Assembly (NCBI GenBank): GCA_021432635.1
Contig: MU270076.1
Location: forward strand, 159,787 to 223,786
Direction: 5' to 3'
Source of the DNA: Thozetella sp. PMI_491
Taxonomy: Eukaryota; Ascomycota; Sordariomycetes; Chaetosphaeriales; Chaetosphaeriaceae
Length of the DNA stretch: 64,000 nt
Made by a program: the position numbers and the translations under genes. This document shows, piece by piece, positions 21,625 through 31,571 of this stretch (its first letter is position 1; the number at the start of each line of letters is the position of its first letter). Under the pieces are notes generated by a model. It was not told where the DNA came from. It did no database searches and saw nothing but the letters and a program-made list of their open reading frames with translations.

Positions 21625-22557
21625 CTACAATGTGTTCTTGCCGATGTGTTCCGTCCAATGCTTTGCAATGCCCTCGACGTCGTGGTTCAGCGAGAAGTTG
21701 GCTCCTTTGACTTCCACCGCCGGGATGTCGGGACGAATCTTGGTCAGGTTCTCGAAGTGATCCCACTGCATTAAACGTTAGCCACGTCCAAGCGTCTGCT
21801 GCATGCCTGCTCGGTTTGATTTGGGGGGGGGGCGGAGGGGCTGCCTCACCAGGACATCGTCCCTTGCGCACATGGCCAACACGGGCGTCTTGATCTCCCG
21901 CATGAGTTGCTCTTTGTCCTGGTCCCAGATAGCCCCGTAGATCTGATTTCGCCCTTTCCACGCCCGCACGTGGTCAATGAGCTGCTCGTGATGGAGCTCG
22001 AGGTTTCCCACGCCCATGTTGCCGAGGTAGTCCCACGTCTTCTGGAGATGCGAGCCGTCTGGCACTGGTTGGTTGAAAGGGGCGAAGAAGCGCTCCTTCA
22101 TCTTCGCGCGCTCTTCCGCAGACATGACGCTAGGTCCGACTAGGGCGACGGAGGCAATGCGCTCGGGGTACAGGACGGCCATCTGCACTGCAAGCGACGC
22201 GCCGCTGTGGTGGCCGATGACGTGGAAACGCTTCTTCTCCGGGCCGGCGATCCCAACGGTCTCAAACGCAGCCATGAAGAGCTCGACGTACCATCTCGTA
22301 CCTTTGGAGAGTATCTCCTGGATGTCGGCCTCGGAAGGGTCAAAGGAACCGCCAAAACCCGGCATATCAGGCGCATAGCAGGTATATCCTCGAGAAGAGT
22401 AGTATTCTATGAGCGGGACGTACGACACGGATGAGGTAGCGGACTTATGTAGCATAACCAGAATTTCGCCATTCGGTGTCGCCGGGACGGCGCGGCGATA
22501 ATGAAGCTGGCCTGAAGCCGTGTCGACGTAGGCCTTTTGGATCGTGGGCGCAGACAT
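21625..22557 (-). CDS. Alpha/beta hydrolase with GHHSG elbow
   Basis: Two exons (21850-22557 and 21625-21765, 84-nt intron) give 282 residues. The alpha/beta hydrolase fold is clear: GEILVMLHKS at the oxyanion-hole strand, YAPDMPGFGGS, FHVIGHHSGASLA at 112-123, YPERIASVALVGPS, TPVLAMCARDD (candidate acid Asp233 or 234) and LNHD (candidate His264). At the nucleophile elbow the pattern G-x-Nu-x-G places His117, not Ser, at the catalytic position, with Ser118 beside it. Catalysis may therefore differ from a classic serine hydrolase. The gene is convergent with the FMN monooxygenase and lies downstream of the permease on the same strand, so it may act on a product of the oxygenase. The substrate is unknown. 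Confidence 0.82.
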
Positions 22558-22859
22558 AATGGGTTAACCGCTGGGCTAGCGCGATTCTGTGGGCGTGGAG
22601 GAGGGACAACAGACAAGATGCCATCAAGGAGACGCTGCAGGCCCTGTACATATATAGGCCACAACTAGCAAGGCATCGGGTCGGGACTCATTCCGTGCGG
22701 AGATACTGTCGAGGGCGGAAAACCAAGGAGACATGGGAAATTCATTATTTGGGATTATGAAGCTATCTACAAATGTCTATTGTGCTCCTTCCGTCTTGCG
22801 GCTAGGCAGATAATTAAAGATCAAGCAAGCCCAAACCTAAGCAGCCAAGTCCTCTATAT
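22558..22859. other. Hydrolase promoter region
   Basis: A short gap between the hydrolase start and the stop of the permease, both on the minus strand. A TATA element is present; no gene. Confidence 0.55.
22650..22656 (-). promoter_or_regulatory. TATA box of the alpha/beta hydrolase gene
   Basis: TATATAT on the minus strand about 95 bases before the start codon at 22557. Confidence 0.45.
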
Positions 22860-25254
22860 TCAGTGACCGCTCTTTTCGGCAACATCCGACGCAGCAGCCT
22901 TCGAGTCGGCTCCAGCAACCTCCTCGTCGACAGACTTCTCCGAGAAGCCCTCGACAACAGTGGTTGGCTCGTAACCCTCGAGATACTCTAGGATGTAGGG
23001 CTTGCCCGGGGGCGGGGAAATCAGGCAAATAAGATAGTACACGAGGGCACCGCCGCAGAAGCCGGTAATCCAGGTCTGCATTATCACCGCTGCATTAGCC
23101 ATACTGTTCGAGCACATCTAGTATCGGAAAGTTCTACTTACGACTTGGAAGGCGCGAGTCCAGCCAATGTCCAGGCCAGTAGCACCACCCATGGCCACAA
23201 CAAAACCGGCTAAGAATGTGTCAGTGGGAAAGGACTCCTGCGGCGCGCTATGCGGAGATTAAACTCACGGAAAGATGGCCAGACTACCAGGGCCCAGGCG
23301 CCGAGGGCACGCAAGTTCAAACCATAGGTGTACCAGTAAATGGAGCTGCGGTCTCCACGCTGCGATCATTTTTTGTCAGCAACTGCACATCTTTCTCAAT
23401 GCCGTAGCTAGGCGGTACTCACGTAGAGATCGGGGATCTTCCACTTCAACCGTCGGACAGCCCAGCTGCATTGTCGTTAGCGCACAGCCCGCATGATTGC
23501 TAAACAAGATGAATACTTACAAGTCAATAGCGTTGATTCCAGCTAGCGGGGCGACGAACATCTAGAGAAACAGCCGTCAGTCATCGAACTGAATTTCCTA
23601 AAGGGCGGTTACTTACTCCGAAGCTGTTGAGGACAGAGATGAAGAGACCGGGCTGGTTGACGAATCGCCACGGCTGGATTAGGTCTGTGTGGCCTGTAGT
23701 CAGCTCCTTTTTCTATCAGCCAGAGAATATGAGTTCGCTCACAGCCGACGAGGCACATAATCAAGGAACCACGAGTGACGTCGATGTACTTGGGATAAAA
23801 GGCCGCGAGATCCATTCCGCTAGAAATAAAATTAGATTGATTGTCTGAGGGCCCAGGTTAGGGGTACAATTGAGAACATACCAGCTGACGCTATTCTGAA
23901 CCAAGTTGATGACAACCTGGCTAGCGAAGAACCCGACACCAGCGAAGAAGCATCCCGCACGCGCAGAGGAGCTGTAGTTGCGCTGCAGGATGGTCTGTAG
24001 CAGGAGAATCGGGTTCCAGATCGGGGTGCCGTACATATCCTTGACGGCACTGGTGGTCGCAAAGCCCAGGGTGCAGAAGATGAGGCAGATAATGGGACCA
24101 GTAACGATCTGGTTCCACCAAACGACGCTCCGGCTGGTTTCAGTTAGCATTTTGATACCCACGATGGAGAAGCCGGCGAGAATAGAGCTAACCTCTTGCT
24201 GAACCTAGTCCAGTCGGACTGGCGAATGGCAGCGCCGGTCCAGCTTCCTGCGACACTTGACATGGCCTGGAGGATACGGAATGATCGCTCGCTACCCGAG
24301 ATCTCCTTGGACGGGGGCAGGAAGGTGACGCCGTGGTTGCTCGACAGAGCCCAGATGAATAGGCCAACCATGGTCACCATGGCCATGGCCTGTGTGATGT
24401 AGATGAAGGGCTGGAGGCGGTGGGGGTGGATGAACATCATGGACGTGAAGACGATGATGTAGCAGATAAACCCAATGAGCTGCTGGGTCGTGATGCCAGC
24501 CGAGGCAGGGAGCGTGTTGGCCATGCTCTGGAAGCTGGGGAAGATGCTAGACAAGATGACGCTGAAGGCGAGGCCACCCCAGTAGGACTGGATTCCGAAA
24601 CTGAAAGAGCGCGTGAGAAAGCGTTGGCGATTGCGGCCTAGGCGCAAGAGGGCTCCCTGTAGGTTCACTTACAAGATGAAGTTGACGAAGAGCTTCAGCA
24701 TGATGACAAAGTAGGCACCATACATTCCGAAGGTCGCACGGCTCATCAAGGGGAAACCGAGGTGGTAACGAATCTACGCGACACAACAGTTAGCAACCCG
24801 TCCGGTCTGCCCAAGACGGGGCATCTAGAGACTTACACCGGCCTCGCCAGAGAGGGTGGCGACGATGGCACAGAGAAGACTACCGACGAAGACACCGCCG
24901 ATGGTGCCGGCGGCGTCGAGGCCGTTGGCCAGGTTGGAACTTCCCAAGCTCCATGGGGTCACGTTGGCGCCCACAGCAGCCCAGTAGCCAAAGTAAGCCA
25001 TGAAGGAGTAGTTCTGGTGCTCCTTGGGGACGGGCAGGATATCACTATCGAGAAGCCAAAGTGTGAGCGCCTCGCAACGGACAAAGACACGCGGGTAGAA
25101 TGGGGGAGGGGGCTCAGCGCTAGGCCAGCAGGTGTTTGGAGGGGTGCACGAACGGGTTGGCCCATCTGTCGTCCTCGGCGCTATCCTTGTTCACCACCAG
25201 CGAACGGAAGGTTCGAGGAAGCCTGGGCTTCGGGAGGCTGTCGAAGAAACCCAT
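22860..25254 (-). CDS. NCS1-family nucleobase/allantoin-type permease
   Basis: Twelve exons on the minus strand: 25154-25254, 24837-25044, 24673-24773, 24193-24600, 23882-24133, 23743-23819, 23617-23693, 23521-23561, 23423-23465, 23269-23359, 23142-23209 and 22860-23075. Every junction keeps the frame and the product is 560 residues. The NCS1 pattern is clear: RWANPDILPVP before the first helix, WSLGSSNLANGLDAAGTI, GIRYHLGFPLMSRATFG, IRQSDWTRFSKSRSV, YIDVTRGSLIMCLVGC, VAPLAGINAID with FWAVRR, and about 12 hydrophobic segments. NCS1 carriers import purines, pyrimidines, allantoin, hydantoins or related vitamins with H+ or Na+. The 5' splice site GTTCGT of intron 1 is weak, and intron 6 is only 49 nt. 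The substrate cannot be fixed from sequence; the neighbours suggest it feeds the oxygenase. Confidence 0.88.
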
Positions 25255-27064
25255 GTTGCGCGAACTCGCAGTCAACGAGCAGCAATTTGGGAGAGCCAAA
25301 AAAAAAAAAGGTTTTGGGAACCCGGTGAGGATCGGCGAGGCGGGTGCAGGCGCGAGGGGAGCAGGCGAGAAAGAAGCAGAGGCTTTGTATACTTTCGCCG
25401 CCGAGTCAGGCGCGGGACAACTTCACCTAAACTCGAGTCGAAGGTGCTGGACCACAAGCGAGAAGTCGAGAGTGGGGGGAGAGGGCGGATTGCAGGGGAT
25501 AATAACTGATTTCATCCGTGGAAGGGCGGAAGGCACGACGAAGAACCACTCTACTGGGTCTCTTAGTCCCTGATGCAGCTGCACGCTGCCCAGCATTTTG
25601 GCATGGCTTACAGATTGCCTATTTTCCTCCATGTCGCGCCCCCCCGATGGAACCCTACCTAACATCCGGTCGTAGCTGATTGCGGCAGGGATCCCATCTT
25701 CCCGCAAGAGCCATGATCCCCGCGCTAGCGGGGGGCGAGATGGGCCCTCCGTGCTACCCATCAGAGGGGGAGCTGCTAGCTAGCATCATGGACAAAGCCC
25801 AGTCTGTGCTCTCTCCTTATCCCCTTCGTCTATTGTTCGCGTGGTTGGGGCCGCCTCTGCGTGTTGCCATTACGTTGCGGCAGCTTGAGCAGCTCGGCGC
25901 TAGCTCTGTCGTGATTGGGACTCGGCGTCAAGCTATCACAGCTGGCCTGAGTTATCAGTGGAGTTCCCCGGGTTTTGGGCTCTGGTTTACTCACGCCTCC
26001 ACCAATGCAGCGTCCGGACCTCTCTGGACCAGGGCCACCGGTGTTATCATAGGCCTGGGAGGGGCCACTAGCCTGGTCCCCTGCCAGGCGGTCGACCCTC
26101 CTTGTACACCCGCTAAGGCCACACCACCGCCGGCCCCCCCAAGCCTCCCTACGGAGCACTGATAGGGGCCTCCGAATAAGCCAGTTGGCGCTACGCCCGG
26201 GTGGACGGCTGTCACCCGTGCCTGCCGATTCTCCTATGATCCCAGCGCCATGCGTTCCAGAACAACGGGTCGCCATGCCCAGGCGCGGGAGCACTACAGA
26301 CCCCGATGAGAGCGTTCACCGACGCGGCCGGCACGCGCCAAGCATGCCTCAAGTGCCTTCTCTACCTTAGCTCGCTCCCTCCCCCGTAGAGCTCAGGGAC
26401 TCTTCAGCTCGAGTCTGGGGTCGGGGCGTTGGCGTGGCCGGGCCCTTGCCGCCACCCCACCCCGACTACCCGTCGGGAGGCGGCTAGGACACCATCACAC
26501 GTTGTTTGTGCACACACGACGGCTTCCGTACCTTTTCCCAGCACCGACCACCAGCAGCCGCCTGCCTTGCCTGCCAACCATGGTCCCCAGCACACGCTCT
26601 GCACGCTGCCGGCTGCATGCCGCACGGCCGGTTGACCAGAACTAGACACCTGCAGCTGATCAGGAAATGGCACACGCGCTTGAGAGCCCCGACTGCCGTC
26701 CGGTCTAAAGTCCCAACGTCGCACCCGCTTTATCGTATTGCCACACCATCGGGATCTGGCATCCGGGGCCAGAGAGGTGGGGAGGAGAGGGGGGCTTGCA
26801 CTCGTTGCATTGAACAATCTCATATCGACAAGACCGGCGGCCGCGGCGATAGATTAGAGCAAACACAAGCCAAGAGATGTGTGCATCGGCCCGGGCTCGC
26901 TGCAACATAGTACTATACTACTGGTAGCCCCTGTAAAGCCCACTGCCTAATAGCTGGTGGCCTGCCCGCGCGCTCCTAACGAGCCGGAATACCAGGCAAG
27001 TAGAACACAAGACCCAAAGAGGGACCAGACCACACACCACCTTCTGACGGCCCCCACGCGCATC
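25255..27064. other. Divergent intergenic region, permease / flavin reductase
   Basis: 1.8 kb between two divergent start codons. No gene supported: frames of 130-160 codons (for example 25680-26162) have no recognisable features. This is the likely shared control region of two cluster genes. Confidence 0.5.
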
Positions 27065-28235
27065 ATGACGACAGTAAAATCAGACCTGCCCGTCGAGGCA
27101 TTCGACAAGGAGGCGCTGGTACAACGTGAGCGCCTCCCCAGACTGCGTGGCGGTTCACCCAGTGCAGGTCGCTGATGGCCCCCTTCCAGGAAACCCGCAC
27201 ACGGACTTCGCAGCAACGGAGGCGAGCCGGCCGGACTACAGCCAGGAAATGAGCTGGACGCTGTCCAAGACACCTGCGCCCAAGTGGCAGGCCGGCGAGG
27301 GCGCCATTGACGAGCACTGGAAGGACCAGAAGTTCGTCACCATCGACCCGTTCGAGCCCGGCCGGCCATCGAACCTGAACTACAAGCTCTTCGTCTCGAC
27401 CACCGTGCCGCGGCCTATCGCCATCGTGAGCACCATCACCGCGGACGGGAAGACGAGGAACCTGGCCCCGTTCTCGTACTGGCAGAACGTCTGCTCCGAC
27501 GTAGGTTGCCGCTCCCTGTGTTCCTTCCTCGGGTGCGGGAGAGTGGAGAGGAGACGGGGTCAACGGAGGAACGGGGGGGCGTGGCCGTCGGGAAAAGTAT
27601 TGCTAACGGCAGGGTAGCCGCCGCTGTATAGTTTGTCATTATGCGGAGAGGAACCCAATGACACGCTCAAGAACATTCTGGAGACGAAGGAGTGCTGCAT
27701 CAGCATGACGAGCGACTGGCTGGTCGAGTGAGTTCTGCTACTTCCGATCCCGAAGGGAGCGGAACCCACGCCCGTCTCGCCTCCCGCTGACCCTGGCCCG
27801 CCCAGAGCCATGAACTTCACCTCCATCAACACGCCTCGCCACATCTCCGAGTGGGAGATCGCGGGTCTCACGCCGCGCCCCAGCGAGGTCGTGAAGCCGC
27901 CCTTCGTGGCCGAGTCTCCCTTTTCGGCCGAGTGCAAGCTCTACTCCCACCATGACGTGCACAGCCGTGTGCATGGCAGACGTACCGCGACTCTAGTGAT
28001 CATGGAGGTGCAGAGATTCCACATATGGGACGATGCGCTGCGAGCCGACAAGGCCACGGCGCTGATGGAGAAGTTGCGGCCTGTCTTTCGTTGCGGCGGC
28101 ATCACCTACGGGACCGCGTTCGACGGGTTCGAGCTTCCGCGGCCCGAGGCATTTAGAACCGTAAGGCTCGAAGAGAGAGTGAGCAAGATATTGGAAGGTG
28201 CATGCGAGAAGGAGCAGAGCGAGCCGACAGCCTGA
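27065..28235 (+). CDS. Flavin reductase-like protein (FMN-binding split barrel, RutF/NtaB type)
   Basis: Four exons (27065-27125, 27190-27500, 27618-27727, 27806-28235) give 303 residues. After an N-terminal VQRNPHTDF block, the flavin-binding domain starts with NYKLFVSTTVPRPIAIVST, then LAPFSYWQNVCSD, PPLYSLSLCG, KECCISMTSDWLVEAMNFT and ECKLYSHHDV, ending with LRPVFRCGGITYGTAFDGF. This is the fungal branch of the flavin-reductase-like domain (DIM6/NTAB). The class reduces FMN with NAD(P)H and hands FMNH2 to oxygenases, or binds flavin in other ways. The luciferase-like monooxygenase at 19.6-21.3 kb is an obvious candidate partner. The start ATG was chosen because its short exon splices in frame to the conserved block. 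Confidence 0.87.
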
Positions 28236-28681
28236 GACGATATAGAGGAGATATACGACAGGCTTCATAGAGCTAGACTTGTAATACACGTTATTGACCA
28301 AATCCTTGGGTAAAGCCGCGGCAGCGCTAATAGCCATCAGACCACTTTTCTCTGCACGCATCAGGCCATGGAGATTTCTGCCCATTTTTGGCGGTCTACA
28401 ATCATACCATCAAGATGGGACCCCTTAGGCTTATATGGCTGCAGTCTATTCGCCGCTGTCGATGTCTGTGTTGACTATATACTATTAGGACTCGCTGTCC
28501 AACTCTCCTCTGATATATCCGGATCTAGATGCCAAACCCCGCAATGCCCTTTAACGCCGAAGAAGAGAAAAAGGACCAAATATGCACCGCCCCATATGTT
28601 TGGTCTCGTCTCTATGACTCTATCATGCCAGCAGATCACTCATCATGTCATACCTTCATGCCCAGGCTCCAGCGCTGGCGC
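28236..28681. other. Convergent 3' intergenic region
   Basis: Lies between the stops of the flavin reductase and the MDR oxidoreductase. No gene seen. Confidence 0.55.
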
Positions 28682-30234
28682 TTACATCCTCACCACCAGC
28701 TTCTTTCCTTTGAGATCTCCTCGCTTGAGCATCTCTAGGCCCTCCTGGATGATCTCGAACCCGCCGTCGAGGAAGTGGATGTCCGGCAAGACGAGCATCT
28801 CGGCCTCGAGGAGCGCATTAAGCTCGTCTGCGTAAGACCGGCTGCTTTCGTCCAGGACGAACCTCTTCATCTCGACCGTGTGCGCCGTCACGTTCTCCGG
28901 GATAGCCTGCGACGATGACATGAAGGCGAGGGGGGCAAAGTGCACAGGCCGCTCGGCAGATACGGCCTGGAGCACGAGGGCCGCCGTCTTGGCGCCGACG
29001 AGGTCGATGGCCCGGGTGATGTGGCCGCCCTTGGTGGCCTCCTTGATAGCGTCGACAATCTCCGCGTCGGTCTTGCCATCACGGACGACGACATGGGAAG
29101 CGCCGAGCCTCTCGGACAGTGGCTTGGTGGAGGCCGAGTTGACGGTGATGACCTTGAGGCCAGCCTGGGACGCGACCTGTGTGGCGAACTGGCCCGTCGA
29201 CGTTGAGCCGCCCCAGATGAGCAGCCACTCTTCGTCCTCCGACTCAGAAGTAGGGTCAGCCGGCGTAGCCTTTGCCTTTGCCTCTGGCTTCTCCGTCTCG
29301 GCCGCCGCCTCCGACTTTTGTTCGGACGTTTCCTCCGACGTGGCCTTCGCTTCCGGCTCGGCAGCCTCAATGTCATCGACATCGGCCATCTCGAGGTCCT
29401 GAGAGGGCATGCGCACGTTGAGCCATTTCCAAAGAGTCATGCAGGCCGTCAAGGCGGGCACACCGAGGCAGGCAGCACTCTCAAAGGGGATGGTGTGAGG
29501 GATCTTGGCGACAGTGTGCGTCGGGACGACGACCAGTTCCTGAAAGCAGCCGGCGCGGACGTCCTTGTAGTAGGTGCTCGTCCAGACCTTGTCGCCGGGG
29601 GCGATGCCGGTAACATCTTTGCCGACCTTCTCGACGATCCCCGACATCTCGCGGCCAGTGACCTGCAGGAAGCATTAGTAATCAGGTAGACGAAGCAAGC
29701 CCGGAGGGGTGAGCGGGGGGATTACAAACTTACCCAGGGAAAGGCAGGAAGACAAAAGTTGTAGTCCACCGACTTCCAGTCGATGGGGTTGAGGCCGACG
29801 TAGCGGCTGCGGATCATTACCTCGTTGTCTCCCAAGGCAGGTATCGGAAAGTCGGTTCGGATTTCGTACTCTCCTTTGCTGGCCACGACAAACGCCTTCT
29901 GGGCGGTTGGCTCGGGCACTTCGACCGGGATCTCCTCGACAGTCAGCCGGAGCTTCTTCTCGGGGGTCGAGATGGTGACCAGCTCCGGACGGAGGCCGGC
30001 GTCGATGACGCTGGCGCGACGCTTCTTGGGGGTCGGCTTTGCCGCCGTCTTCGTAACCGAGCCGCTGCGTATCCTCTTGAGAATGACTCGGAGGGCGTCG
30101 AGGTTCGCATGCTGGCGCATCCTGACGGGCCCAGAGGCCGTCTGCGTGCGCACGTCGCCACTGCCCATCTTGATTTTGGGCTTGGAGACTGCTGGTTGCA
30201 GCGAAGGGGGCGGAACGGAGGCTATCTCGGCCAT
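28682..30234 (-). CDS. Zinc-free MDR oxidoreductase (quinone/enoyl-reductase-like) with acidic insert
   Basis: Two exons (29734-30234 and 28682-29662, 71-nt intron) give 493 residues. The catalytic domain reads KAFVVASKGEYEIR, GLNPIDWKSVDYNF, PWVTGREMSGIVEKVG, GDKVWTSTYYKD and HTIPFESAACLGVPALTA; the cofactor site is WGGSTSTGQFATQVA (GGSTSTG at about 318-324). No zinc-binding cysteines are seen, so it belongs with NADPH-dependent quinone or enoyl reductases such as ToxD/LovC relatives. Two oddities: about 100 Lys/Arg-rich residues precede the domain, and an Ala/Glu/Lys-rich insert of about 50 residues (260-312) sits between the substrate and cofactor domains, making it much longer than the usual 340-370. 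It diverges from the AtuA-like gene. Substrate unknown. Confidence 0.83.
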
Positions 30235-31571
30235 GGTTGTGGTGGGCGCTGCGGCGGCTTTTAGGGACCGATAAGGATGTCGGGTACGGGCGAGACAAGG
30301 GTTTTAGGTCGCAGTCACCACTGCTAGGCCCAAGATATCTATGGCGCCGCGGACAAGGAGATCAAGGGAAATCCCAAGAGAGACAGGAGATAGGAAAGCT
30401 AGAGACAAAGGCTTCCTGGGTAAGGTATGCAGCACGTAACAATGCACCGGAAGGGGGGGCGGAGGAAGGGGTGAGGCTCTTTTGAACAATCATCAAGCGG
30501 CGACATCGAACCCGGATCGACGGTGATGTAGCGCAGATGCAGGCAGGGCACACAATCGGGACCAGGGGAAGCGCCGCCGACGACAGGAGGGAAAGCGCAA
30601 CCGTCTCCGGTGGATGGCCGGCCGCGTCTCGCTGGCTTCCTACGAAACAGCTCCAGATAGGGCGAGGGAAGGGTAAGGGGAGTGCGTGCCGCTTCCGCAT
30701 TTCGCGCTGAGCTCCATCGCAGACCATAGCATTTCGCCATCGGCTTGCTATTGCGTGTGGTCGGTAGCTCTTGCGTGATTCCGATCCATATTCACCACAT
30801 CCGTCCGAGTGGGGGGCGCATGCCCAGAGCCCCTCCAAGGCTGGCTGCGACGGCCAATGAGCCACGCCGCCCGTCTGCTGGCTCCGCTCGTACGGTAAGC
30901 TATCACCGACGAAGGCTTGACCCGCGGGCAACTGCGCTGCCAGCGCTGTGCCGGTCTGCCTCCGACGCTCCCGGCGGGTCGAGGACCCACACGCCTGCCA
31001 GAAGTGTCGGGAACCAGGCCGCCTTCCGACGAGGGAGGCACACACGAACCGCTCACTAACACGCCCTCAGCCTCACCCACCAATCAGCGTTCGTCTCCCG
31101 TTCCCCGCAGATAGAGGCGTCCACCCCTGGCCGCTCTCCAACTCCCAGCGGCGTGCGTGAGGAGACAGGGGCGCGCAAGAATCGGGGATGCCTTTGGTTG
31201 GTGTCGAGCCTCGATGCGCTGCCGAGCAAGGCGTCGGAAGCCGGCTCGAGGTGCTGTATAACCCTCTACGGCAGGCCACCCCTCCAAAACCAAGGGATAG
31301 GGAAAGAGGAGAGTCCTGGTTATTTCTACTTCGCTGTACATCGTCAACTGTCTACATTCCTAAAGAGGAACAGAAGCCAAGGAGCAGAGCCTAAGACGGA
31401 CAGACAGAAAGAAAAGAAGAAAACAAAGAATAATAGGGGAACTAGCATCGATCTCTGCAACTCACCCCTCCGTCTCCAACAGATCCTGTCTGTCTGCCTC
31501 GAACCAGTATCAAGGCCGGAACCGCTCCCACGGCCCGTGAGCTCGCTTCGTAGTTTCGTCACGCCGGAACC
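30235..31571. other. Divergent intergenic region, MDR oxidoreductase / AtuA-like
   Basis: 1.3 kb control region between divergent starts. No gene supported; overlapping frames on both strands are compositional. Confidence 0.5.

Noticed and set aside
25255-27064. Cluster of HGATAR (AreA/NIT2) motifs as evidence for nitrogen control
   Set aside because: I could see about five; roughly five are expected by chance in 1.8 kb on two strands, so there is no enrichment.
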